From Varanus komodoensis (Eukaryota; Chordata; Lepidosauria; Squamata; Varanidae): DNA of 64,000 bases. Each line of letters begins with the position of its first letter. Position 1 is the first letter of the stretch. The translations under genes and the position numbers were made by a program. The notes under the pieces are model-generated. The model worked only from the letters and a program-made list of their open reading frames with translations. It had not been told where the DNA came from and did no database searches. The stretch spans positions 6,263,288-6,327,287 of the forward strand of contig NW_025335854.1 in the NCBI RefSeq assembly GCF_004798865.1, in the 5' to 3' direction. This document shows positions 1-15,716 of this stretch, piece by piece.

Positions 1-4020
<4,020 letters not shown>

Positions 4021-4152
4021 CTGCCACCAAACAGCTGCATCCCAAGCAGGGCAAAGACTACAATGAAGAGGAAAAGGAGGAAGAGCAGGCTGATAATAGA
4101 CTTCATAGAACTCATCAGTGAGACCACCAAATTCCTCAAGGAAGCCCAATAC
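4021..4152 (-). CDS. CACNA1E: CACNA1E exon ~14: domain II S4-S5 linker and S5
   Basis: This 132-nt exon reads (K)[18 protein letters not shown], then [19 protein letters not shown] and MQLFGG(R). It encodes the S4-S5 linker, which couples the sensor to the gate, and the hydrophobic IIS5 helix. SLMSSMKS points to Cav2.3, because Cav2.1 and Cav2.2 carry SLLNSMKS. The terminal Arg before the pore loop is also Cav2.3-like; the other Cav2 channels have Gln. The acceptor ttctag ends at 4153 and the donor gtgagtg starts at 4020. The exon is flanked by short introns of 756 and 1,242 bp. Confidence 0.97.
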
Positions 4153-5072
<920 letters not shown>

Positions 5073-5151
5073 TTAGAAAGGGATCGGAAACTACCAAGTC
5101 CAACCACATTTCAACAGCTGCTCCATGAGTCTGCATTCTCTATCACTCTCT

Positions 5152-5181
5152 GTCACACACACACACACAAACACACACACT
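5152..5181. repeat. (CA)n microsatellite
   Basis: About 14 CA dinucleotides are interrupted once by an extra A. Confidence 0.9.
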
Positions 5182-5834
5182 ATTCGCACCCCAAACAAGA
5201 TGCAATAATTTACTGGAACGCAGGTCTCAGGCTTGCGAGCTCTACTTTGATGTTTACTAGAGCGGGAGACCCACCAACTACAGCAAGTACAAAATATTGA
5301 CTTGGATCGATGCAACCAAGGACCAGGGTGCCTCTAGTTTTGCAAAAACTACTTTGCAAACCGCTCCGGGATTATTGTTTTTTTAAATCCAAAGTGGTAT
5401 CAACTTTCCATGGAATAAATGCACGATTAACCAAGTGAGAAGGTTACTTCTATTTGTTTGATCCCACTTACCATATGAGCTGGCTTGTAAAACCCGCAAG
5501 TATTCGCCACCTGTAATACCCTGTTTCTCCTTGCTGACTGGCAAATAGTCATAGCCACTAAGGAGAACCTGCAGAGACCCCCTGCCCATTGCAACAAGGA
5601 AGTCTCTGGCCAGCCCTTCACATGTGCCCACATCTCCCACTCCCACCCCCCCAGCTCTCCCACAGGGATGGAGACCAGCCCCTGACAAGGGACTGAAAAG
5701 GGGAACTTGAGGGAAGACCATCCTTGGATCCAGTTTCTAGATGATGTGACTAAGGGACTGTGCAAAGCTCAGACGCCTGTGGACTGAGCCCCCTACATGG
5801 CCATCCTGGGCAGCTCACATCACCGAAATTCTCA

Positions 5835-6299
<465 letters not shown>

Positions 6300-6463
6300 C
6301 TATTTCTGGTCCACCACGGATTGCCTGAAGGCACCTGGGATTCTTGCAAAGAATACCGGGCCATTGTCTTCTTTATGCCTCTAAGAAAGAGTACACGCTC
6401 AGGTTCATTGAGCAAAGATGCTTCTTTAATTCTGAAGCGCACCTGGTTATGCACCTCCATCTT

Positions 6464-7110
6464 AGAACATAAATCAGACCTGCTGGCTCACGCCAAAGGC
6501 TGGTATAGCATTCTGGTTCACACAGGTGCCTACGGGAAGCCTGCAAGAAGGACATGCAGCCAAGGGAGCCCTCCTGCTCATGTTTCCACCAACTGGTATT
6601 CAGAGGGACTATCTTTAGAAGGCCAGGTCCTGCAGATGAAACCCAAATACTTTGGCCACCTAATGAGAAGGAAGGATTCCCTGGAGAAGACCCTGATGCT
6701 GGGAACAGTAAATGGCAAAAGAAGAGGACGGCAGAGGATGAGGTGGCTGGATGGAGTCACTGAAGCAGTTGGTGTGAGCTTAAGTGGACTCCGGGGATGG
6801 TGGAGGACAGGAAGGCCTGGAGGAGCGTTGTCCATGGGGTCGCAATGGGTCGGACACGACTTCGCGACCAGCAACAAAATTTAGCCACCATGGTCAGCAG
6901 GTCTTGATAGCCTTACCCTCCAAGAATTTGCCTAATGCTTTTCTAAAACAGTCCAGGTTGAACAGTCCATCATCTTGTTTAGCTTTGTGCGGAGAAGAAC
7001 TTCCTAGTCTTGAATATCCCACATGGAGCCTCTCTGGATGACTCCATGGTCTAGTATTACGGGAGAAGAAGCGCGTCTCCCCAAAACCCTTTCTCCACGG
7101 AGTTTCCAAT
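6464..7110 (-). mobile_element. CR1 LINE 3' end, interrupted by BovB
   Basis: The block begins with agaacataaatcagacctgc, the reverse complement of a sauropsid CR1 3' terminus. It continues with decayed versions of cctatgggaagcccacaagc and aactggtattcagaag. After the BovB insertion it resumes with gatagccttaccctccaaga and ttgcctaatgcttt, then the ctagtattacgggagaagaa and ctttctccac motifs. The copy is antisense to the window and co-linear with the CACNA1E transcript. Only the last few hundred bases of the element are present. Confidence 0.7.
6619..6879 (+). mobile_element. BovB (RTE) LINE 3' fragment inserted in CR1
   Basis: The translated end reads KYFGHLMRRKDSLEKTLMLG, KRRGRQRMRWLDGVTEAVGV and QWVGHDFA, the C-terminal tail of the BovB reverse-transcriptase protein. 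The DNA ends gggtcggacacgacttcgcg followed by a CAA-rich tail, as in other BovB copies. A short tttag at 6614-6618 and 6880-6884 is a candidate target duplication. The copy is strongly 5'-truncated. BovB is typical of squamates and ruminants; with CR1 alongside, it points to a squamate. Confidence 0.9.
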
Positions 7111-7294
7111 AAAATGAAGCGGAAGGCCCGTCCCTGCTCTGGCCTTTCCTCAAGCGGTCCCCGTATCCATGGGACCCTGTGGACCAATCTGGCTGATAGG
7201 CTAGAATGGAGGCAAAGCTGCTAGAGCCATTTCTTTGGCCTAATTCACAGGGCAACAGCAATTGGAAAGGGCTTCCCAAAGCGTGTTGCAGAGC

Positions 7295-7355
7295 GCCTCT
7301 CCGAACTTTTTAATTGCTGGAAGCCTCTCCGAACAGCCCTTCCGGCAATTAAAAA
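7295..7355. repeat. Compound direct and inverted repeat
   Basis: gcctctccgaac occurs at 7295-7306 and 7323-7334. Just after each copy lies one arm of an inverted repeat, tttttaattgctgga at 7307-7321 and tccggcaattaaaaa at 7341-7355 (14 of 15 bases pair). The family was not recognised. Confidence 0.75.
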
Positions 7356-7965
7356 CATTCCTGCAGTTCTTGTGCCCAGAGCATCTAGAGAGGGAAACCT
7401 CTTCAGTTGTTCAAACCACTAGTGCTATTCTCTTCTGGGCTCAAAACCAAACATACTTCTCAATATTAAGTTTGTCCTAAATGTTGACTAATAGCAGAAG
7501 TAACCTGACAGTGGCTTTGAATTTCCCATTGAAGCATTTAGGTATCTGCGATGAAATTTCTGCTCCATCTTTCACAAACAGTGATCGGGAGAAGATATTA
7601 AGCCGGCCAGGACCTGCCCATTCAGCTGCTGATATTTTGACTCAAAGTAGAGATCCTTGTAGTGAGTCAAAACATCACTGGAACCCCAAAGTTGCTCTGA
7701 CTCTCACTGCTATCGGACAGCCAATTTCTAAGCTTCACCGGAGTGTATTATCAACTGGCACTCTTCCACGACAGAGTGAGGCTCCCCAGTCAGCAAAAAT
7801 GATTGGGACCAGTCAGTCCCCTTTCCCAGACCAAGTCATAAGCCTGAGTTTCCTGGAAAAAGCAGGGCTTTGCTTTGCTTACACACGGACTGGGCCCTCG
7901 GCCAGGACCTGTTCCCTTTCCTGTGGCAAGAGGGGTGCATAAACAACACGGAACCTGGCACTTAC

Positions 7966-8175
7966 AAAGGAGGTGCGTGAGCCACAGAGGTTGGTTGTGA
8001 TGGACAATTGCCACGCAGGCAGTATTGAGGGCCACGATGCTCAGGACAAGCCAATAGAACACCTGGGATTTCACCATGTGACGCACAGAGATGCGCAGCA
8101 GCCGCTCCTTGTGCCTGAAGTACGACGCACCGTCCAATTTAGCACTCTTGATGCTGGCACGAGCAAGCGGAGTAC
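7966..8175 (-). CDS. CACNA1E: CACNA1E exon ~11: end of I-II linker and domain II S1
   Basis: This 210-nt exon is the largest in the window and encodes 69 full codons, starting (G)[15 protein letters not shown] and ending LWLTHLL(Y). It covers the last part of the I-II linker, with [15 protein letters not shown] just before the membrane, and helix IIS1 ([19 protein letters not shown]). The voltage-sensing domain of repeat II begins here. The acceptor ctgcag ends at 8176 and the donor gtaag starts at 7965. Length and phase match the corresponding Cav2 exon. Residues differing from mammalian Cav2.3, from memory, are conservative (I/V, I/L, Q/L). Confidence 0.96.
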
Positions 8176-8934
8176 CTGCAGTGGGGCGAAGAAGGTAGGA
8201 ACGGGGTGAGGTTTGATGGACACCCTACAGTAGCCGAGACAGAGAAGGAGTTTCCATGCATGCAGGAGAAGACTCCAATGCTGAAGGCAGCTTGGGCAGG
8301 ATGTGGAACATGATTAGCATTAGTCCACACCAGAGCGGGGAAAGGAGAAGCGGCACCTTTCCATTTAGGAATAAGAGAAAAGACGGCTTTTAGCACTCCG
8401 CTCCTTTTGCTCCTGTTTAGGGTTCATCATTTGCTAGAGTTTAGTCCTGCAGCCAAGGGGCCCATGAATTTCAGTGGCACAAGCGCCAATGAAGCTGTGA
8501 ACACTCCCTTCTGCAGCCTGGCAAATTTCACCTTTGTGGACAGCTAATTGCATAAAAGCATTGCAACGAATATGCCAGAAAAGAGCCCACAAAGGTTGCT
8601 AAAACTTGCTCCCCACAGCCGAGTCAAAGGAAGCAGTGTTCTTTTCTGTTGGAGTAAACAAAAACAGAATGACACATGAGAAACCACACAACTGTTTTAT
8701 ATTCTGCATGTGGACCTGTGCTGAGAACTGCCAATCAAAAGAGGTGGTTGTTGTTTTAATTTCCAAATCCATACTGCTATGCATTCAATATGCAGTTTCC
8801 AGAACCAGCAACGGTTTATTCTTTGCATCCCGCAAAGCTACTGGAATGGATTGTGTGGTTTACTTATTCCAATCAAGACTTTGCAGTTATTTCCTTATTC
8901 TGCTACACCCTTTGGGACTATTTAACATTAAAGA

Positions 8935-9245
8935 GGCAGGTAAGGAGGGGCATGATGGAAGTCCACAAAATTATGCATTGCATGGAGAACACGGATGGAA
9001 CAGATCTTCTCCCTCTCTCGTATTGCTAGAATCCAGGACATCCCACGGTGCCGAATGGTGGATTCAGGACAGAGAAAAGATTCTTCACACAGCACATCAT
9101 TACATTGTGGAATTTGCTGCCACAAGATGTAGTGAAGGAGGGACTAGATGGATTCGTGGAGGGTATAAATAAATAAAGCAAGCAAGCAAGCTATTGATGG
9201 GTACTAACTATGGGTACTAACTATGCATAGCCTCCAAAATCAGAG
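8935..9245 (+). mobile_element. CR1 LINE 3' fragment
   Basis: Sense-strand CR1 motifs follow in the expected order: ggggcatgatggaagtccac, aaaattatgcattgcatgga, ctccctctctcgtattgcta, attcttcacacagcacatca and ttgtggaatttgctgccaca. Next comes a short (AAAT)n/(AAGC)n stretch and ctattgatgggtactaacta. This is the region that encodes the end of the RT protein and the start of the 3' UTR in sauropsid CR1. The copy is well decayed. Confidence 0.75.
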
Positions 9246-9907
9246 ACAATCGCCAGGTTCACACATCACAAGAAACCACCCTGCGTGGTTTGTCGCATGA
9301 ATGTGGCCACAAGACGATCTGGCTCATCATGGTGCCTCTCTTCCTCCCCACCATTTCCTTCCTTCCCAGTCCTCCAGGCAGCAATCCAAGAGGCGTCATG
9401 GGGGGGAATGAGGCTCCTCGCTTTGCCTGCTGCGGTCACAAGCCGAGCCTGGCTTGTCACAGCTTTCAAGCAGTTCCTGCTGAAGAAGCGCAGTTCATGC
9501 TCGAAAGCACAGCAGAGAAGTCAAGACACACGCAAGCCGGAATGGGGTGCCCAGGCTGCGCTCGGCCAGAAAGGGCAGAAAATCAGCTCAGCTACGCAGC
9601 GCAAAGGAGCTGCACCCTCTCCCAAGAGGAACAAGCTGTCCCCTCCCGCAGGGGGAGGACCCCCGGGCGGCAGCAGTGCCCAGTGGGGGCCTGTGACCGG
9701 CGCCACATCCCGCCCCCTTCCCGCCACCTGGGGGGGCCTCTGCGACAAGCCAGAGTGGGAAGGGGCCGGCGTGGGGTGGGGGGTTGCTCATGCAGCTTCT
9801 CTCAGATGTGCATGACCAGCTCTGCCTGCCCAGAGCTCCCCTTCTGCAAAAGTGCAAAAGGGACGGGGAAAAAAACTCCAAAGGAGGCAGCTCTGTTTGT
9901 CACAGGC

Positions 9908-10030
9908 TCTCAGCACAGCCTACCTCACAGGAGTGTTGTGGGAACAAGACTGAGAGCAGCAGGAGGCAAGTGATGCAAGCTGCTTTGAGATCATAAGGAA
10001 AAAGCACAATATAAATCTAATACATGAATA
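9908..10030 (+). repeat. MIR-like/L2-tailed SINE fragment
   Basis: The block contains cctacctcacaggagtgttg, then gcaagctgctttgagatcat and an A+T end (acaatataaatctaatacat). A related copy in the opposite orientation lies at 23775-24010. The family is judged by motif order only. Confidence 0.5.
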
Positions 10031-10568
10031 CATACATAGCTGAATGAGCTAAACTTAAGTAAGAATGAAAACTGTCATCTTTATCCACCAACTATTGCCT
10101 TGATCCTGTATCCCATGGTTTTCTCTATAAAATCAAATGCATTTATTTGTTCCAGTTCAGCGATACACGCTAGAATCTCCCCCTGAAACGGCTCGCTTTA
10201 TTTCCGTGCCCTTTGACTCTGGGAGTCGCCACAACTCCTCTGCCCTCTCCTGCTCTGCAATTCGAAAGGTTTGCCTTGCAAGTCTTGAGCCTCCCCTCCT
10301 CCCTTCACAAAATGCTGAAGGGTCGACGTAGCGGGAGAGGCGGGACACGGTGGTGCCTCCCACTGGACTGCCTGGGGCCTGGGTGGTCTTGGGCTGTTGA
10401 CCATTCTCTCCACGGAGCGGACAGTCCTTCTGCCCGTTCTGCCTGGATGCTGCAATTCCGTGCTTTTCGGCAAAGGAGCCCTTTTCATTACAGGTCGGAA
10501 GAATGAGGGGGATCTCTGGACGGAAGGGTCGCTGGGCCAAGGACACGCATTCACTGGCTTCATCTTAC

Positions 10569-10655
10569 CTACGGAGGAGATGTCCACACGCTCATCACTG
10601 GAGTCGCGATTCATGGCTTCCGTGCGGCTCCTTTTGATGGTCGCCCTCCTGAGAA
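10569..10655 (-). CDS. CACNA1E: CACNA1E exon ~10: I-II linker
   Basis: This 87-nt exon encodes (V)LRRATIKRSRTEAMNRDSSDERVDISSV(G) of the cytosolic I-II linker, rich in basic and phosphorylatable residues. Two acceptors are possible. An AG at 10649-10650 would also precede a plausible codon series, but the AG at 10656-10657 keeps the phase left by the 54-nt exon and restores the expected VLRR, so it was chosen. The donor gtaag starts at 10568. The stretch around DERVD appears about one residue shorter than mammalian Cav2.3 as remembered. Cav2.1 has a different sequence here (TTIKKSKTDLL). Confidence 0.93.
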
Positions 10656-10822
10656 CTAGCAGCAGAAGACGGGTGGGTGGGAAGGCACCAAAGTCACCAG
10701 CATGTGAGTGTGTTCAGATACCAAACTCTTAACATTTACTCCGGAGGACCAAGTGTTGAAACCCCAGGTTGAGCTTCCGCAGTTCAAGAGCTGAAGCTGA
10801 GCAGTTCCGAACGGAGCCACTC

Positions 10823-10960
10823 CATTCATCCATCCATCCATCCATCCATCCATCCATCCATCCATCCGTCCGTCCGTCCGTCCGTCCGTCCATCCAATAC
10901 ATTTCTACACCGCCAATTAGCCAGAATGGCTCTCCAGACAGTTTACAAAATCATAACAAG
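10823..10960. repeat. (CATC)n/(CGTC)n microsatellite joined to a LINE tail-like block
   Basis: About ten catc units (from 10823) pass into about six cgtc units, ending at 10895. The next 65 bases include tttctacaccgccaattagc and cagacagtttacaaaatcat, similar to the stretch near 46893-46950. The microsatellite probably grew from the tail of that element. Confidence 0.8.
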
Positions 10961-12044
10961 CCACTCCCGTCCCTTGAGTACCCCAAGAGCCCTGCATTCC
11001 TTTAGGGGAAAGCTTGACATAATACATCAATGCCATGCATGGGGACACAATCCCGATGAGAGCACAACTGTCCCTCTGGCCTGGGGTGCGAGGCCTCGCC
11101 AAGGACTACAGGCCTTCACTATCTGCCCACCCCACCTACCAACCCCCTAATAATGGTGAGTGTTTTGCTAATAGCAAAGAGTGCCCAAATCAGGGTGGGG
11201 AAACTTTTTTATGCAGCAAGCTGCATTCCCTCAAGGAAAATCTCCTGCAAGCTGCATTCCAGAGGCGAATGTGGTTGGAGGACTGGAAGCAAAGGAGGCA
11301 GGGATGGAGCAGGGCCTGGACCACCTGCTTCCTGCCTCTCTCCCCCTCTTTCCTTCCCCATTTAAATCTGCCCCCATCCAGCAATTCGCAGAAGAGGGAG
11401 CTTTTCTTTCCATCCTTAATGACCAAGGGGGCATGATTTTGGGGAGCCAACAGAATGCAGGGATGGCTAATTCTTCCTTCCTCAGTGGTCACCATCCTCC
11501 CTCCCCAAAAAAGCATTTTGTAATTCCAATCTTGTAACCCTAGCGGTTGTGTAGACCGTGGGCTGAACCCAAAGGTGCCCACAGGCTGTAGGAGTCAAAT
11601 TCCTGCCCCCAAAAGCAAGACTGTTTCCTAGTTTCTTGTTCCGGCCATAAAGTGTCCCATAGGCACACAGGAGAGACCACAACAAGAAGAGAACCCAGCT
11701 TTATTTTCATAAGAAAGTGATGCAGTCCTGCCTGCTCCTGGATAGATGTGCCACTGCTTGTTTACTTCTGAGTAGGCTTACAGTTGGTCATAATCACATG
11801 TCAGTGCTGCCAGTTCTGTTTTCCCAAATGGACCGCAGCCCCTGAGATCTTCTCCAGAATGGAATTCAGTCTTCCGGCTGGGAAAGCATCTCACCCACCT
11901 TGCTAGGACATGCTTGGAGACAGGCCAAAGAGAACACCTGTTCAGCCAGTCTGAGAGAGCAATCCTAAGCAGACTCACTAATGGACCTGGGGAGTCGTGG
12001 TCCAGACATTCCTTCCGCGAGGAACTCTCTACATCCCCGACAAA

Positions 12045-12172
12045 TCAGGAGAGTACAGTTGGAAGGGGCATTGGGCCATTGGGTCCAACGCCCTGCTCTG
12101 TGCTGGACACCCAGCTGAAGCATCCCTCTCAGGCGGCTGGCTGTCCAGCTACTTCTTGAACATCTTCAGAGT
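12045..12172 (-). mobile_element. CR1 LINE 3' UTR fragment
   Basis: The antisense CR1 motifs tacagttggaaggggcattg and gggtccaacgccctgctctg, followed by cacccagctgaagcatccct, are recognisable. The copy is short and decayed. Confidence 0.65.
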
Positions 12173-12688
12173 TTGAAAGAGCTGAAAGAGGCATATCTGC
12201 TCACAATATTACCACCGGTGAACATATTTTACTACCGTTTTGAATACCTTGAATGGAGACAACAGCAGAGCAGAAGAAAGTGTGTGTGTGTGTGTGTGAA
12301 GGCATGCCCTTCTCAAGCCATTTTCAACTTTCTTAAAAAGGAAGTCTCTGAGCCCCAGGAGAGGTCTGCTGGCAGATATGGGAACTGCAGGCTGCTATTG
12401 ACTGGCCAGGTAAAAACCGAGCAGGAGGGCAGCTGTACTTTCCCTGACTTTCCTGCTTTTCCCACTTCTCTGGGAAACACAACCGGGAACCGGAGCTGGG
12501 TGTGCAGGGGGCAAACAGAGGGAGTGGGAGAAAAACCTGCACTCGCCCCCAGGCGAGTGGCTCCACCTCCGTCCCTCTTCTCCGCTTTGACACACCAGTC
12601 TCAGCAACTAGATCCAACACTAGGAAGGGACTATTGTATTTTCAGGGTCTTGCACTGTATTTCAGACTATTGTGTTTAGACTGCTTAC

Positions 12689-12742
12689 CTTCTAAGGCTG
12701 ATGTGCCAGAATTCTTGTTCTCTTCGGCCAGCATTACTTCTT
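12689..12742 (-). CDS. CACNA1E: CACNA1E exon ~9: I-II linker microexon
   Basis: This 54-nt exon is too short to stand out as an open frame. It was found by searching the intron for the residues expected after the AID. It reads (E)EVMLAEENKNSGTSALE(V), close to the Cav2.3 I-II linker and unlike Cav2.1, which has ILAEDETD here. The acceptor is gtgcag at 12743-12748 and the donor gtaagc starts at 12688. It enters and leaves one base into a codon, so skipping it would remove 18 codons without a frameshift. No evidence of skipping is visible. Confidence 0.93.
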
Positions 12743-15600
12743 CTGCACAAAGACATGGACAGATAAACAGTTTAGGCATATGGTTATCAAGATCCTATAA
12801 TCTTTTAGACCTCATATCAATAGAAATGGAGGAAAGAAGGGTTACAAGATACAGCAAACAGAGAAAATAAGGCTGCAGATGGATCATCATGAAGTGAAAT
12901 GGATTAATTTCAATGTAAGAGACAAATATGTATTTATACTAACCAGTGTGCCAGGACTCAAAATCTGGCCTAAAGCATCGGGAGCTTAGCATCTTTCCCA
13001 GGGTCCCCAGGGAAAGAAAAAGCTTACAGTGAGGGGTCAGAACCAAGAGAGAAGACAGACTATTTTCTGCTTGGCTTCAGGGCTTTCGCTATTAGCTCCA
13101 TCACCAGAGGCCTCCAAAAGTGGCTTGCAGAATAAAATATCAACAACAGTGAACAATGAAATAAAGCACTGCAGCCATAAAAACAATAAGACAGCCATAA
13201 AAACAGTCCTAAAACAAATGGGCATCAGTCACAGGACTGGATTTCCATGCCTTTGCTTCCTTGGGATGCCACTGCATTGGCAAAGAAGAGAAACTTTTCC
13301 CCTCAGAGGCACAATGTGGGTCACTGGATCTGGGAATTGGCGGCCACAAGCAGAGGCAAAGAACTTGATTTCCACTGCTGTGGATGAAAGACACGGGAGG
13401 CTGCCCGTTTCAAAGATGCATGAAGGTGATGGGAAGAACTGCTTAACCCTTTATCCTCTTAGAACTGGGCCATTCAAAATCACCCTCCCTCAAGCTGCTG
13501 TGTTTTTTTTTTTTTTCTCCTGTAGGGGAAAAGATATGGGCACCACCCCATATGCTTCCACCTTGAGCCAGTACACAGTTTGGTCCCCAAAGACCATTTT
13601 TTCCCAGGACCACTTCCAAGGCAACAGTTGACTCTTTGGCTCGGGCCACACGGTGAGAGAGCTGGTTAACGAGCGTTCTCCCAGCATCTGGGCATGCGGG
13701 AAAGCAGTGGGAGAAGCCAAGGAAACTTGTCCAAGCTTCAGTCAAAATATGGCCTGTATTAGACATGAAGTCACAGTGTGCCATCCCATTCAACCCTGTT
13801 TTGAAAGCTGAACTACTAGAAAAGATGTTTTTAAATTCATTTCTGTTATTTTGATAGGAATGTTCTGCAAAAACCCAAATATGCTTTATAGGCAAGCCTA
13901 CCCAAACGTTTGCAAGGTGCCCCATACAGCGGCGATGGTTCTAGCTGGAGAAGAAATCAGAGAATAGGAGATCTCTAATCAGAAGTAAGCCCCATTAAGT
14001 TCAATGGGACTTACACCCCAGTAAATGCGCTGAAGAATCCACTAGCAAAATGATTTGAAGAAAAAAAAATTGGAAGGAGGAACATTTCACAAAGCAATCT
14101 CTACTTGTATTATGGAGTAAAATTTGCAACTTTTTGGTCAAATTATTGCTTCTTTACATTGCTCTTGCACATTCCTTGTTTAACCTATTAAGTGAAATGA
14201 GCACAAAAGTCAGCAATGAAAAGTGTGACTATTTACGCACACAGATTACGTCAAGTTTGAAGGTGGCAACTCGGGCAGCACAAAGCACACTGTGAAATCC
14301 TGTGCAAATTCGAAACATTTTTCCAGCCGAAGGAGGATTTTTAGAATGACATTGCATACTTGAGCAACTTAGAAAAAATATTGCCAGGTGTGCAGTGAGA
14401 GAGCCCTCTGTCAACAACTCCAAAACAACCAAACTTTTTGTAACAAGCTAAAAATGGCAAGAGACAGTTGATAAACAAATGGAACATGACTGAACCTGGA
14501 TGAAGAGCTGTAAGATTGTGTCATAAATATTATCCAGGATGCCTGAAACATTCACATCACCACCTTCTAGGACTACAATTCCAACAGCAATGATAAGCCT
14601 TTCTTGTTCATTAAATTAGTTCGGTGTTATGGAAAGACCGCAAATATTCCAACTGCTCAGGTACAAATTAGTTAGCAAGAAAACATTCACAGTAGAAATG
14701 TATGTGAGAAAAGTTCATTGTCACATAAGCACTGGGAACTGCTGCGTGAAGCAGGCACAGGAGATTGATTGAAGGAGGTCCCAGAAGGTGGGGGACCTGA
14801 GGGGCAGGCAACCCGTTGACAGGTAGCTGAAGGGAAGTGATGGAGAAGGCAGTGAAATAAGATGCAGAAAACTGATGGGAAGCTAAGATACTTCCAGAAA
14901 GAGGACTCCATTTGCTAACCGTCAAAAGGCATTGCGTGACAATTGTGTCTTCTCTTCCATATTGATTTTTTCTGGAAAGAAAATATATGACAGAGCTGGT
15001 GGGGAAACCTGGGAGGACTACCAAGTGAAGACACCATGCTCTGGACCTTCTGCTCATTCCATGAATGAGGCAGCGTGATTGCAGAATAAAAGTCTTCACT
15101 GGACGCTCCCTCAGATGGAAGCTCTATGGCCAAAGGAAAAAGCTGTGAAGCTGTGATTACCACGGTGGCCTGACCAAGACCCTGGGAAGACTCCTGGGCC
15201 TCTGAGAGTTGCGTGCAAGAGGTAGTTCTCTCAGCTGGGTTGTCTACAGTGTTACTGTACTGCTTTAGCAACCCTAGGAGCCAATGGATGGCAGGATGGG
15301 GTCTGAGTTCCACATTTGGATTTGTATTCCAGAAGTCAGCTCGTATTTAAGATCTATTACCTGCAAGAAGGACCATAAAGCATAGGTTCCTCTACTCCTG
15401 CTGCTTGCCCCAGACGTCCTAGAGCATGTGAACCTCACACCACAATGGCTCACTATCCAAACACAAAAAGCAGGGGTGTGTGTGGAGACGTTCAAGCTTC
15501 AGCAGCCCTCAGTCTCTCAATGGCTCTCGGCTGTTCTGAAGTAACGTCTCAGCAGCTCCAAGTACCCTCTTGGTCCAAGAGGCACCAAGGTCTGTTTTAC
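12743..15600 (-). other. CACNA1E: Intron ~8 (2,858 bp)
   Basis: This intron lies between the AID exon and the 54-nt exon. A poly-T run lies at about 13503-13516. A short block at 13976-14020 (agaagtaagccccattaagt, caatgggacttacaccccag) matches a dispersed reptilian repeat of unassigned family. Nothing else was recognised. Confidence 0.9.
13976..14020. repeat. Dispersed repeat fragment, family unassigned
   Basis: agaagtaagccccattaagt followed by tcaatgggacttacacccca is a motif seen in many copies across lizard genomes. Only about 45 bases are visible here. Confidence 0.5.
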
Positions 15601-15716
15601 CTGCTTTGTCTATCCAAGCCCGGTAGCCGTTCAACTCCCGCTCAATCTGCTGCTGTCGCCTCAGCTTCATGAAGGCCCGGCGATTTTCCACTCGCTCTCT
15701 CTCTTTGGCAAATTCC
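15601..15716 (-). CDS. CACNA1E: CACNA1E exon ~8: alpha interaction domain (beta-subunit binding)
   Basis: This 116-nt exon starts at (G)[15 protein letters not shown] and contains [17 protein letters not shown], the alpha interaction domain. It fits the family consensus QQ-E--L-GY--WI, whose conserved Tyr and Trp sit in the groove of the cytosolic Cav-beta subunit. Beta binding controls surface expression and gating; in Cav2 channels G-beta-gamma also acts on this region. RAWIDKA distinguishes it from Cav2.1, which has MEWISKA here. The acceptor is acag at 15717-15720 and the donor gtaaaac starts at 15600. It ends one base into a Glu codon. Confidence 0.97.

Larger units (their letters stand above)
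8176..10568 (-). other. CACNA1E: Intron ~10 (2,393 bp)
   Basis: This intron contains a CR1 fragment (8935-9245), a GC-rich stretch (about 9530-9790) with no recognisable coding, and a MIR-like tail (9908-10030). Nothing was recognised in 8176-8930 or 10031-10568. Confidence 0.9.
10656..12688 (-). other. CACNA1E: Intron ~9 (2,033 bp)
   Basis: This intron holds a long (CATC)n/(CGTC)n microsatellite with an adjoining LINE-tail-like block (10823-10960), a CR1 fragment (12045-12172) and a short (TG)n run at about 12281-12298. Nothing was recognised in 10961-12040. Confidence 0.9.

Noticed and set aside
6321-6884. Open frame of 187 codons as a host gene
   Set aside because: The C-terminal half is the BovB RT tail and the upstream part is antisense CR1 sequence.
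9290-9973. Open frame of 227 codons on the plus strand
   Set aside because: It lies in a GC-rich stretch, overlaps other frames of similar length, and its 3' part runs into the MIR-like repeat at 9908. No protein similarity was recognised.
10569-10648. Exon 10 starting at the downstream AG (10648)
   Set aside because: It would not fit the phase left by the 54-nt exon. The acceptor seven bases upstream restores VLRR and the frame.
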